From contig CM035235.1 of the NCBI GenBank assembly GCA_020226215.1, positions 71,263,283 through 71,327,282 on the forward strand: DNA of 64,000 nt. The letters are read 5' to 3'. The stretch's first letter is position 1; each line of letters opens with the position of its first letter. The notes beneath the pieces are model-generated. The model searched no databases. It worked only from the letters and a program-made list of their open reading frames with translations, and was not told where the DNA came from. The DNA comes from Sindora glabra (lineage: Eukaryota > Streptophyta > Magnoliopsida > Fabales > Fabaceae). Positions 1-11,979 of the stretch are shown here, piece by piece. The position numbers and the translations under genes are program-made.

Positions 1-2
1 TC

Positions 3-1298
3 GGAAACTTCATCATCTTCATCCGCGACACTGATCTCTCCCATAAGATCTTCAACAATGTCCGACCCGATGCGTTTCGCTTGGTAGGCCATCCCTTCGG
101 CAAAAAGCTCTTTGGCGAACACAATCTCATCTACATGATGGGACAAGATCACAAAGATCTCCGCCGTCGAATCGCCCCCAACTTCGCCCCTAAAGCTCTC
201 TCCACCTACGCCGCCCTACAGCAGATTATAATCCTCAAGCACCTTCAGAAATGGCTGAACAATGACCCGAATCCGAAAACTCACCCGATGGCACTCCGGG
301 TCCTGGCTCGTGATATGAATCTCGAAACTTCTCAGACTGTGTTTGTTGGGCCGTATTTGGGCCCCGAAGCCCGTGAACGTTTCAAGCACGATTACAATCT
401 GTTCAACATCGGCCTTATGAAGCTGCCCGTTGACCTGCCGGGGACTGCGTTTCGAAGCGCCAGGCTCGCCGTTGACCGGCTGATCAGTACTCTAGCAACC
501 TGCACGGAATACAGCAGGCAGAGGATGGAGAAAGGAGAAGAACCTTCGTGTTTGATCGATTTCTGGATGCAAGACACGCTCCGCGAAATCGCTGAGGCCA
601 AACTCGCCAGTAATCCGCCGCCGCCGTTCTGCAGCAACCGTGAAATCGGCGGTTACCTCTTCGACTTCCTCTTCGCTGCACAGGATGCTTCTACTTCCTC
701 TGTTCTCTGGGCGGTGACGCTGCTCGATTCGCATCCGGAGGTGCTTGCAAGAGTGAGGAAAGAAGTAGCTGGTATATGGTCACCGGCATCGGACACTCTA
801 ATCACGGCTGAGCAGTTGAGGGAGATGAAGTATACGCAAGCCGTCGCGCGTGAGGTGGTGAGGTTCCGTCCGCCGGCGCCGCTAGTTCCGCACATCGCCG
901 CAGTTGATTTTCCACTGACGGAGAACTATAAGATCCCGAATGGTTCGATTGTTTTTCCTTCACCTTACGAATCGTCGTTTCAGGGGTTCACTGAAGCGGA
1001 ACGGTTTGACCCGGACCGGTTCTCGGAGGAGAGGCAAGAGGACCAAATATTCAAGCCGAATTTTTTGGCATTCGGAGCTGGGGCCCACCAGTGTGTTGGA
1101 CAGAGATACGCACTGAATCACTTGGTGCTCTTCATGGCGATGTTTGCCACGTTAATTGATTTCAGGAGGCATAGAACGGACGGTTGTGATGAAATCACCT
1201 ACGTGCCAACAATTTGTCCCAAGGACGATTGCATGGTGTACCTGTCTAGGAGGTGCGCACGCTATCCTAACTTCCCCGTGATTGAGTTGAGGAAATGA
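3..1298 (+). CDS. CYP710A: Cytochrome P450 CYP710A, sterol C-22 desaturase (5' end outside the window)
   Basis: The reading frame is open from the first bases of the window to TGA at 1296-1298, giving 431 residues with no intron. CYP710A proteins are about 500 residues, so roughly 70 N-terminal residues (membrane anchor and first helices) lie off the left edge. P450 landmarks appear in order: an I-helix segment FAAQDASTSS, the K-helix ExxR as EVVRFRPPAP, a PERF-type FDPDRF, and the haem-binding loop FGAGAHQCVGQR with the cysteine ligand. The I-helix has Ala where most P450s carry the oxygen-activating Thr; I recall AAQDAS as typical of the CYP710/CYP61 desaturase group. The segments VGHPFGKKLFGEHNLIYM and APNFAPKALSTY also fit CYP710A. 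The family introduces the C-22 double bond that turns beta-sitosterol into stigmasterol, in the ER membrane. An intronless gene is usual for it. The paralogue number cannot be told. Confidence 0.93.
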   Translation, partial: GNFIIFIRDTDLSHKIFNNVRPDAFRLVGHPFGKKLFGEHNLIYMMGQDHKDLRRRIAPNFAPKALSTYAALQQIIILKHLQKWLNNDPNPKTHPMALRVLARDMNLETSQTVFVGPYLGPEARERFKHDYNLFNIGLMKLPVDLPGTAFRSARLAVDRLISTLATCTEYSRQRMEKGEEPSCLIDFWMQDTLREIAEAKLASNPPPPFCSNREIGGYLFDFLFAAQDASTSSVLWAVTLLDSHPEVLARVRKEVAGIWSPASDTLITAEQLREMKYTQAVAREVVRFRPPAPLVPHIAAVDFPLTENYKIPNGSIVFPSPYESSFQGFTEAERFDPDRFSEERQEDQIFKPNFLAFGAGAHQCVGQRYALNHLVLFMAMFATLIDFRRHRTDGCDEITYVPTICPKDDCMVYLSRRCARYPNFPVIELRK

Positions 1299-4200
1299 TC
1301 AAAGTGCCATTTGATTGCAGAAGAATTTTGATAATGGGGAAGGTTTGCTAGGTGATTTTGCCATTTATTTTCATCTGTGGAGAGGAAACTATGTTTATTG
1401 TCTGTGTGTATTATTATTTCAATGGTGATTGGTGAATTCCATGGAACCTAGGTTTTGAAACTTTGGATAACGGACGAGTTTTTTGAGATTTTCTTAATTA
1501 TATTTGTTAAAAAGTGAATAATTATAATTAGATAATTTTAATTCAATAATTTCTGAATTTTTTATGTTACTTTAAATTTTAAAATCCTAACAAGTGCTGC
1601 GAATATGACTCGTGTGATAACTTATTTGATTTTTTTAAATAAAAGGTTTTTTATTAAAAGGATCTTGGGAGAAAAATAACTGAGAAGTTGTAGTGGAAGT
1701 TGTTGAAATGGCACTTTCTGAGTCTGACCCCATTTTCTCCGGTGACAGATAACGACTTCAGAGCTCTATGCACATAAACTAACATGGCGCTTCTTGTAAT
1801 TTTATCAAAATTTGAAATTATTTTTATAATTTATTAATTTTTATTAGATATTTATATTTTTTATTTATTTTTAATTGATTTCCTCCTCAATAGTACATTA
1901 ATAAGTTATTGATGGGATTAATGTTTTGCCTTTGTGTATTTCGAGCTATGGCTTGCGAGAAATGGACTTTATGCACCTCACATGACAAAAACATAAATTG
2001 TGGGAATTTTTATAAAATTAAAAAATTTTAATTTTAATTTTTTATACATAAAATAAAATACTGAATTATTATATGAAAAATTAAAATTTAAAAATTTATA
2101 ATTTCATAGAAATCAAATTAATATAAGTTTTTAGTAAATAATGAAATTAATTAAAATTTATTTTTTTACTGGAATCAAAAATAAATTTCTAATCAAGCTA
2201 AAATGATCGCTCATCTTGAAGTCAAAATTGAACATTGCACCCTTAAAATATTTTTCTGCGCTCTTGAGCGAAGGTTATTACTTATATGATGCAGCACAAA
2301 GCAGTTGCAAGAGCCAGCAAATTTGAGGATTAGTAAAAATAAATGTATTTTAATATTTTAAATGATATATATAATATTACATAAAATTTTAGATGAGTTA
2401 ATTAAAAATATCATATATATATATATATTTCACCACTGGCACAAAGACAATGTAAATCATCATGTGACTTTAAATTTTATGAGACAAAAATACTTTACAA
2501 AAAACATTCACCACTAAATAAGGAATCAATTAGTTATAAGTATTTAATTACAAATAAATAAATTATAAAAAGAAATCCCAAAATTCCGTAAAACTATAAA
2601 AAGTCAAGGAATAATTCGATCATTTATATATTATAAAATTACCCGAGCATATATTTATACAAGTTATGAGCAATGTACTCTTAATTTAAATTAAATAGAA
2701 TCGTACTGTCAAATATATCATTTTAAAAGGAACCTTACCAAGATACCACTTCTAGAATGTCGAAAAAAAGGCCAAGACTATGATAATGTTATTGTAGAAC
2801 TCAAGTTATGCTTTTATTAACTGATATTAGATATTTCAAAGGAAAATTTGAGAAACAATAATGTTATAAGATGTCCTAAACGATGAAAAACAAACAAAAG
2901 AGTGATTGTATATGAGTATTTTTCACGAATTTTTTTTATGTGTTTATTGCATTTTTTATATCTTTGCGCTTATTCCAAATTTTTATAAAAAAAATAATTG
3001 GAAAAGTTGTTTCATAGAATTGAAAATTCAAATACAGATAACATTCACATAAAAAATTCCATCCAGATAAAGAGTTATAGAAAATGTTACCTAAACGGAA
3101 GGATTTGGTGCCCACATTCTTCTAAAATTATTTTTCCATAAGATTAAGATCCGCCAAACAATTAAATAATTATAAATATAGTTAGATATGTATCATTTTA
3201 CTGGAGTTTATCCTTTTTTCATTTTCATTTTTATAAATTATTTTATATCAATTTTATTTCCATGAGATATTAAATCTTTTAATTCTATCTTTTTATCAGT
3301 ATTTGAATAAAAGTTAATTTTTTTAATTTTATTCCTCTGAAAAATAGGATTAAATAAATTAACATTTTATAAAAATAAATTAATATAAACTAATTTTATA
3401 AAGATATAAATGAAAAAATTCACGTTATAGAAAAAATGGGATCTCCTCTTTTATTCCACAGTCTTTAAAAAAAATTATTCTCTTCGTTAAATGTATTTTT
3501 CATTTTAAATCCAATGACAAACACAGTCAGACAGTCCTCGTGGATGGTGGGCGAGCTTTGCTAATGGATTTTGGTTAGGGTAGGGTAGGGTAGGCTCGAT
3601 TTGCTGGGGCAGTAGGCATCCGTTATGGTTGGTTTTATTTGACAAAACCTAGACATTTTGCTGGAGGACGGATAGTGACTGAGGCATTTTAAGCGAAATA
3701 AATTATTTTTTGAATTTATATTTTTAATAAAAATAATTAAATCATTAAATACATATAAATAAAAATTAAATATAAAATTATGAATATTTTAAAAGATGTA
3801 AAACTAAATGCATATATAAATATAGACCTGATAGCAAATTATAAATACTTTACAAAATATAAAATTTTTAAATAAAATTATTAGATATCATTTAAATAAA
3901 AAAATTCAAACTATTTTTCTATTTTTTTGTATAAAAAGGTACAAACTGCAAAAAAAAGATTTTTTTTTCAAGTATGTCTACATGTATGCATAGTTGATTT
4001 GACGTGTCATGGAATCTATCTCGAAAAGGCCAGCGACAGTTGCACGTTTTCCAAACACCTTTATTAGTTTGGGTCAATTATGCACATCGTTGTTGTCCAT
4101 ATTAGTTTACAGTGATGTTTGGCAAACAGTTAATGAGATAGAATTTAATTAATTGGCTTATAAAATTAATTAATTTAATTCTTTGATAAATAATTATTTT

Positions 4201-4371
4201 AAATAATTTTTAGGCTCCTGAAAATGAAAATGCCACTGGCAACGGTATTTTCTTTCAGCGGTTACATTTTGCTTTAGCATTTTATCATGTAATGATTAAA
4301 TTGCCACAATCTTTAATAAACATTTTACTTCAGTTTTATGAATGTCAAGTCCCGCATTCTATTGTTTTAGT
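1299..4371. other. Intergenic, AT-rich, no gene seen
   Basis: This holds the 3' UTR of the P450 gene in its first few hundred bases, then AT-rich DNA with no credible coding frame. The only compositional anomaly is a G-rich stretch at 3575-3594, with three GGGTA steps and a final GG. No transposon ends were found here with confidence. Confidence 0.6.
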
Positions 4372-5107
4372 CATTGTTTGGAACGGGGTAAATAGGAGGG
4401 GATAAAGGGAGGGGCGTAAATAAAAGAAAAATTTATAATATTGAATATTTGGATAGGAGGTGAAATTAAGAGGATGCAAATAGAAGTGAAAATAGCAGTG
4501 GGGTCCACCGGTAATTAATCCCCCTCCAAAATGAGGTAAAAATGGGGGTTTAAGGGTTAAATTTTTCCTGCATTCCCTCATTGCCCTTTCTGTAACTCTG
4601 TTGAAGAATTGTCGAGCTCCATTGCAGTGTAATGCTCAGATTTTATCATATTTTTTTATTTTTAATTACTATAAAATTTATAGTAATTAAAAATAAAAAA
4701 TATGATAAAAATATAGATGGTTTGAAAATATAAATTAATAAAATATTTATTAATTAAAATAAAAGTAGAAAATATATCTAATATTTTAATTAAAATATAA
4801 AAATAAAAATAAAATTTTATTCAAGAATTTATCAATGTATTATAAATATTTCAATTGAATTTATTGAATAAATATTATTACAAAAATTAATAATATATTA
4901 TAAGGGTATTATAGTAATTTTACTCAATTTCATTTCCACCTCCTTCCATTTTCATCCATTCCAAAACAAAAAAATTAATTTCGCTCCTATTTGTACCCTT
5001 CCTATTTTCACCCATTCCAAACAATTTAGATAAAATTACTCCCCCTTCTATTTTCTTTCACCTCTATTTTCTACCTCCTCTATTTTCACCTAAACCCAAA
5101 CAAAGCA
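4372..5107. mobile_element. MITE-like inverted-repeat element
   Basis: The left end reads CATTGTTTGGAACGGGG and is followed by a purine-rich stretch (AGGAGGGG). The right end is its pyrimidine-rich mirror and finishes in CCCAAACAAAGCA. Both ends are flanked by TTAGT, which may be a target-site duplication. The element is about 736 bp, has no coding frame, and contains a near-perfect hairpin at 4641-4710. The superfamily is not settled, and the exact ends could be off by a few bases. Confidence 0.55.
4641..4710. repeat. Near-perfect 34-35 bp palindrome
   Basis: The left arm (4641-4675) and right arm (4677-4710) are reverse complements except for one extra T in the left arm, with essentially no loop. 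Arms begin TTTTATCATATTTTTT and continue into TTTTTAATTACTATAAA. It sits inside the 4372-5107 element. Confidence 0.9.
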
Positions 5108-7030
5108 TTAGTCTTTGCTTTAGCCAATTAGGGAGGGTGGAACCCATATCTTTGATTTGAGATTCATGACTCTTTCTTTTTAAATATTATTTTTGAAATG
5201 ATAAAATATTATTTTTATTTTAAAATTTATTGCATATATTTTTTATTTATTTATAAAATTTGATAAATTTATTTATTATAAAAATTATATTAATTTAATT
5301 TTAAAAATATTTAATTTATAATAAATTATAATAATATATTATTTACAAAAAATTTAATTTATTAAATAATATATAAAATATAAAATATTAAAATAAAAAT
5401 ACTTAAATAATTGATAAAATATATTCATATCTTTATTTATCATTTTACACGTAAATACTTAATTATAAATAATTAATTTTATCAAATATTTTTATTTAAA
5501 TAGCTAATATAATCGGTGAGTTAAGTCAGCTAATAGAATTAATTATCAGCTAATAATTAATTGAATTAGCTACCTGTTATAACTATCACCTAATTACCAA
5601 ATAAGACCTATGTCTAACTTATTAAAAATAATTTATTTAATTTGTCAAGTGTTTTTTAAAATTTATTTATATAAATAAGTTTTAAAATTTGTCTAACTTA
5701 AAGTGTTTTTAAATTTTAAAAATTTCTAGTGCACTAAAGAGAGAGAAAGTGTGTAAATAAAATATTTTATTCTTCCTTGTAATTTAAAAAAATCAAGACT
5801 TTAATCCAAGTTAATAATTCTACCAAAAATATTTCATAGGATATCCGAAAATTATCTACTTAATTAATTTATTTAATGCAAAATTATTCAATTACATTAT
5901 AACCCTTATATATATTCATTTTTTAAAAGCCCTCTACTGTTCAAAAACTAAATCCCACTCCCTCTTCTCTGTTAATTGAATCGCAATGTATGGCATTGTA
6001 GCTAGTTTGGCAAGTAGTTGGCTAGTGTTTGGGAGGCTAAGAGGGAACCATCAAAGTTGGGAAAGAAAAGGATCATTCATAGGAAAGGAAGTCAGAGAAG
6101 AAATAGTTAATGGCGGAGAGAGAAATGTGAGAAGGGGAGAAGAGTGATTGAGGCCGAAGGTTGATCAATGGCGGTAAGGTGAAAAGGAAGTTCGGAGAGT
6201 GAACTCGGAAAAATTGAAGGTGGAAGATTGGTGAGGGAGATGATGTAATTGACAGGGAAGATTGAAGGTGAAAGGGAAAGCCGTCATTGTCGTCCATGTG
6301 CTATGGTTTCTTCAACTCAGAAATTTGCAAATGAGTTAAAGACAACTAAAAGGGATGAGAAGAGATAAGATTGGTCTCTTTTTATGAGCCATTTCCAAAT
6401 GTATCTTGGTTTGTTCCTCCTGATTTCCCCTTTCAAAAGGAAATGCCTGGTTTCAATCAAATTTCTACTCAATGTTATGGAAAAATACTAAAAAACAAAT
6501 CAATCACAAATTCCATGGTTCCATCCTCCGTCTACCTTCATCTAGTTCATGACTATGATGATCATGATAAGCTTTTCTCCTGTGATGAAGACCAAAGTTT
6601 CCTACAAAAAGTGCCTTGGTTGAGTTGGATATGGATGACGACAATGGATCAAAGGGAGTGACACAAAAGGGAAGTGAGAACAGAAAGAGGAGAAAAAGAG
6701 GGAAAAAAATAAAAGAAAAAATAAAATTGTAGAGGGTATTTGTGAAATTACATAATTAGATTTTTGTTGGTTTAACGAAGATTAACACTGTTAGTCTAAA
6801 ATAAGATTATGTGTAATATCATTTTGATGACTTAGGGAGGTCAGTGCAAAATTTTAAATAAAAAAACATGTCGGTATATTTTTTGAAATTTTCAAAAGGG
6901 TGAAATAATTTACTCATATATGTATATATATTAGATTTAAATTTAATTTATTATTAGTATAAATTAATTTTATATTATCATTCACTTTAATGTTATCATA
7001 TTATTAAAAAATTATTAGAATTCTCTACCT
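5108..7030. other. Intergenic, no gene recognised
   Basis: AT-rich DNA for the most part. Around 6000-6690 the base composition is less AT-biased and both strands have short open frames, including a plus-strand frame of about 96 codons ending near 6661. I recognise no protein family in them and no splice structure. This could be a decayed gene or an old transposon piece. Confidence 0.4.
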
Positions 7031-7039
7031 ATTAATAAA

Positions 7040-7276
7040 ATAAAATTAGTAATTTTATTTATATAAGATGTTAATAAAATAATTCTTGAATTATATAAAA
7101 TTATATTTTTGTTCATAAGTAATAATATGTTCTATAATTTTATTCCTCTATATAAATCCGTACAAATAATTTTGTTCATAAATTATTGTATGGAGGGATG
7201 AAATTATAATTTTCTATAATTTAAAAATTATTTTATTAACTTCTAATAATTTCAAAAATAAAATTGTTAATTTTGC
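7040..7276. mobile_element. Fold-back MITE
   Basis: The two halves of this stretch are imperfect reverse complements over most of their length. Both arms contain AATTTTATTT and GTTAATAAAATAATTC-like blocks in mirrored order. It has no coding capacity. The structure is that of a small fold-back transposon; no target duplication is assigned. Confidence 0.55.
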
Positions 7277-8176
7277 CTACTTTTTAAAGGCGTGTCATAT
7301 TTATATTTATTAATAGTGTAAAATATTTTATACTAATAATATATTAAATTTATACCCTAAAAATATTTATAATATATATAATTTATAGTATATTATATTA
7401 TATTATATAAACATATATTAATAATTAAATTATTGATTTGGTACATCTACCAACTAACTTTGAAAAAGATAGGCTTTACCTATTTGAGTTCCAAATCCTT
7501 TTTTTATCAATTAAATTAAATTTTATAAATTTATCTTGTTATTCTATATTTAATTATAATCTTTAATTTATATTCAGAATCTAATTTTGAATCTCATTTT
7601 TAATACATATAGAATTAGCTTTTATCTAAATAAACTTATTTATTAACCTTAATATGATTTATTCAAATAAACATATCATAAGTCATAAGAAGCAATCATT
7701 TGATCAGCATGCATTAAGGCTTGTCAAAGGAATCAATTCATGCATATATAGATTAATTTGTGATGTGTCATATTATATCATCCACATCTAAAACAAATTC
7801 AATTTTAAAGGGTTTAAATATGACAAAAGAGTATGAACTAGTTCATAAACTTAAATTATATGTTTGTGAACTGATTTGTATTATCTATGTACAAAGTAAG
7901 TTTAATTTTTTAGAATTTAATTTTTTAGAATTTAAACCTGCCAAAATTCGCAAGAGGTATAGACTGGTCCACAAAGTGTGACTTATCTGATACTTTTACA
8001 TGCAATCATAACTTCCTTCAAGTGAAAAATATTTATATATCATTATGGTATAGCAACATATTCTTATTTTTCAGGCTTATTGATTATATATTAATTTTCT
8101 AGAATTACTAAAAATTATAATTTTTATTTTTTAAAATATTAAAAATTATAATTGCTGAACTTTTTCGTGTTATGAT

Positions 8177-8757
8177 TAAAGTTTCCAATTATTTTTCCCG
8201 TCAAAATGGAACTCAAATTTTCACCCCATTCTTTTGGGTAAATTTCACCTTCATATTTTTTTTTTTATTCTTGCTAAATCAATAATAATCACACAGTTCC
8301 GTGCGCAAGTAACCTATATCATATTTTTATTAGCCATTTTTTCATAAAAATCTGATAGCACAACTTTCATAACAAATAACAAAGAATTTGACGGTAGCAA
8401 CACTTTTATTTTTTCCTTTTTAACCAAAATATCTCTTCACTCGCTCGATGAGATACTAATTTCTTCGAAATACTATTAGATACTAAAGAGGAGAATTATT
8501 AGTTAAGGGTTCCAATTATTTGTCCCGTCAAAATGGAATTATTAGTTAAGGGTCAAATTTTCACCTTCATTTTTTTGGGTAAATTTCACCATTTTTTATT
8601 AAAATTTGGTAGGACAACTTTCATAACAAATAACCAAGAAATTGGGGGTGACAACACTTTTATTATTATTTTTAACCAAAATATCTCTTTACTCATTCAG
8701 TAAGATACTAATTTCTTCGAAATTTTATCAGATACTAAAGATGAGAATTTTCTCTAA
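8177..8757. repeat. Diverged tandem duplication (about 320 bp and 250 bp copies)
   Basis: Copy one (about 8177-8505) and copy two (about 8508-8757) share ordered blocks: TTCCAATTATTT, CCCGTCAAAATGGAA, GGGTAAATTTCACC, CAACTTTCATAACAAATAAC, ACCAAAATATCTCTT and GATACTAATTTCTTCGAAAT. Copy two lacks about 75 bp of the middle of copy one (an insertion in one or deletion in the other). No coding frame is evident. Confidence 0.75.
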
Positions 8758-9761
8758 ATTTTCTTCGTACAAAAATTTTAATTCAAACTCAGGGCATTGT
8801 TGTTAAAATATCCAAAATCCTTCTACTCAAACTAATTCATATTGGTGGTTAGCAACATTTGTAAAGAATGACAAATAATTTTCTCATAATTAATAATAAA
8901 ATGAGGGAGTTTTTGTCTTTCTTAGAACTAAAAAGGGGTTGTGTGTATTTAAGTGTGACTACCATTAATCTTGTTTTCTTTAATAGGTGCTTTTCTTCTA
9001 TTGGAACAAGACTAGCTTGTTATGATAACAATTTCAATCCCAATTTCAATTTAAGTTTTGCTAGACTACTCTTAGGTTATTCCATTTTAAAAGAGAATTT
9101 AAATTTAGTTTATTTTTAATATAAATTAAATTTATATTATCATTCATTTAGTCATATTAACAAAAAATTATTAAATTTTTTTACTATAATTAAAAACTCT
9201 TAATTACTTAATTAACCTTTAATGATATAATGACACTCAATATTATCTTAAGAATTTTATTTTTCATTATGTCTAAAGTTTAAACTCAATATTTTGTGTA
9301 TATGCATTAAATGAATTACTACTTTTGTTATTATCAAAAAAATACTTAATTATCTTTTTTTAATAATGTGTCTTTCACTAAGAGTGAATTCAATTTAAAC
9401 TCTATGAAAAATTACATTCAAAATGCATTATATATGCTTAAATGCTTAATGCGATTTCAATTTTTAAACGCAAACAAATTTGAAATTATATATAACTAAG
9501 TAGTATGTTCATTTTTAGTTACACTAAAAAAATTATAAGTTTACCATTATTTGAGAATGGAGGCATTCTTAAAGAAAGATCTCATGTATGAATAGAATGA
9601 ACCCAATTCTATAAATACCAATGATTGCACGCATGATATGATTAAGTAACAAATGTTTGTTTACTTAATCATAAACATAAGAAACATACAGTAATATGAA
9701 AACATGAATGATAGGATGCATATAATATTAAATAATTTAAATTTATAGCAAGATAAAGAGT

Positions 9762-10154
9762 AATTTTTTTTAAGAAAAGAAAAGAGAATGAATTATACTC
9801 ACTTTCTATAAAATTTAACCTAATTACACTCACGCTTTTTTTATTTTCAAAAGTATAGACTCACCTCCCTTATTTTTTAAGGGAAGGGAGGTTAGTATAT
9901 ATTTAAAATTAAAGAGAAGATACCAAGATTCTTTAACTCACACGGCCTATAATGTCTCTTAAAAATTTTGTACCCTGATTTTTATGTATATACATCCAAT
10001 AATTTAATTACTCTTACCATTAAAAAAGATAGAAGAAAAGATAACTAAGTATATATAAAAAGGATGTTAGTGTGTGTGTATTTGAAAATAGAATAAGTGA
10101 GTATAGTTACACTAAACTTTGGGAAAGGTGAATATAATTTATTTAAAAAAAATT
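9762..10154. mobile_element. MITE with long terminal inverted repeats
   Basis: The left end TAATTTTTTTTAA leads into an AATTATACTCAC block. The right end, read on the other strand, gives AATTTTTTTTAAA and then AATTATATTCACC. Mirrored similarity continues for about 80 bp through TTACACTCAC-like and TATTTTCAAA blocks. The element is about 390 bp, non-coding, and lies 29 bp left of the next MITE. Confidence 0.65.
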
Positions 10155-10183
10155 CTTTGATTGCAAATGAGATGACACATTAA

Positions 10184-11461
10184 GGGGCTGTTTGGTTCAA
10201 AATGAGAAAATGGAATAGAATCAGGAAAGAAAATTAGGGTGAAATGAAAAGAATGATTCCTAATTATCCAATTTATTTGGTTCAAATAGGAAAGGGAATC
10301 AAGTATTTTTAATTCACTTTATTAATAATTATTACACTAAAAAATAATATATTTATAATTATTTTTAAAATAATTATTATAATTATTATCTTATTATTTT
10401 TATTTTATTTACTAATATTATAATTTTTATAATTATTTAATATTAATTATTAATGTCTTATTAATATTATTTTTATTAATACTCTATTTTAACTATTATT
10501 AATATATTAATAATAATTAATATTATTATAATAATTTTTATAATTATTATTTATTTAATTATTATTTTTAATATTTATAATTTTATTAATATTATTAATT
10601 ATTAATAATTTAAAAATATTATAATATTAAAATTATTATAACATTATTAATATAATTGAACAATATTATAATATTTATTATTTATTTAGTATTTAATAAT
10701 ATTATTTATTTTTTAAATAAATATTAATAATGTTATTAATATATAATAATAATTATTTATTTAATATTTAATAAAAATCATTTACTTATTAAATAAATAT
10801 TAATAATATTATTAATATATAATAATAATTATTTATTTTTTATTATTTATCATAATTTTTATTTATTAATATTATTAATTTTTAATAACTTAAAAATTTA
10901 TAATATTATTAACATAATTTAATAATATTATAATAATAATTATGTATTTAATATTTAATAAAATTATTTATTAAATAAATATTTATAATATTATTAATAT
11001 ATAATAATTATTTACTTATTATTTATTATAATTAAACTTATTATTTATTTACTATTATTTATGATAATTATTATTATAAATAATAAATTATTATTATTTA
11101 TTTGTTATTTATTATTATTTTATTAATATTATGAATTATTAATATTAAAAATATTATAATACTAAAAATAACAAGTATTAAAATATTATAATATTATTAA
11201 TATAATTAAATAATAATATAATATTTATTATATATTTAACATTTAATAATATTATTAATATATAATAATTATTTAATAATATTATTAAGAGAAGATAGGG
11301 AAAGAGAATGAAATTCTCCAAGGAGTTGGGGGGAATCACCATTCATTTAAATGGAGTAATCCCATTAAGGGAAAAGGGAATGGATTTTTTCTAAATCAAA
11401 TAAAAATAAGGAAATGAAATCCTGCAATTTCCTTTCTTGAAGACTCCTAACCAAACGGCCC
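10184..11461. mobile_element. PIF/Harbinger (Tourist-like) non-autonomous element
   Basis: The left terminus is GGGGCTGTTTGGTT; the right terminus on the opposite strand is GGGCCGTTTGGTT. TAA lies immediately outside both ends (10181-10183 and 11462-11464), the 3-bp target duplication expected of PIF/Harbinger elements. The subterminal parts carry mirrored TTTCCTTTCTTG-like and CAGGAAAGAAA-like sequence. The 1-kb core is an almost pure A/T mixture of TTATTA and AATAAT steps with no coding frame. Confidence 0.8.
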
Positions 11462-11464
11462 TAA

Positions 11465-11979
11465 ACTTTAAATAAAATATAGAAATTTAACATTTTCTTA
11501 CAACATTCTTGGAAACGTGAAAAAAAATCCACAAACAAATGCCATTGAAAGATAGTTAAAGACAATATAGCAAAGTCAATAAAATTTCACTTGCCAAGCT
11601 AACAATAATTCTTCATACAGTACCGACAGGTTTTCACACAACGTTTGTAGAAAGATAACCTCAATTTGGGGGGAAAAAGAGACTCTGAATGGATATATTT
11701 ATTAATGAAAACTAGTTCAGAAGTCAAAACAAATTCTATCAAAATTATTATCACTAATTATACCAGCTTTCATTCATCCTCAGGAGAAGAACGAGCAATA
11801 AACGGAAATCATAGACTGTGAAAGGATGCCACAAGGCTACATGAGAAACTAAAATTGTAACTTGGATTTAAATTGTTCTACATATGTAATCAATCAATTA
11901 AAAGAAAAAAGAGAACAAACAAACAAAGCACCAATCTGCTGGATCTGAAGAAATGGTCATAGGATGATGTTACAAGATG
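11465..11979 (-). other. Probable 3' UTR of the MraY gene and intergenic border
   Basis: Immediately downstream of the minus-strand MraY stop codon. A minus-strand AATAAA (forward TTTATT at 11698-11703), about 280 bases past the stop, is a plausible poly(A) signal. Nothing else is seen. Confidence 0.5.

Noticed and set aside
4113..5606. Larger transposon enclosing the 4372-5107 element
   Set aside because: GTGATGTTTGGCAAACAG on the left and TTACCAAATAAGACC on the right are weakly mirrored, but no consistent target duplication was found.
6371..6661. 96-codon plus-strand frame
   Set aside because: The frame begins without a convincing ATG and has no recognisable domain or partner exons.
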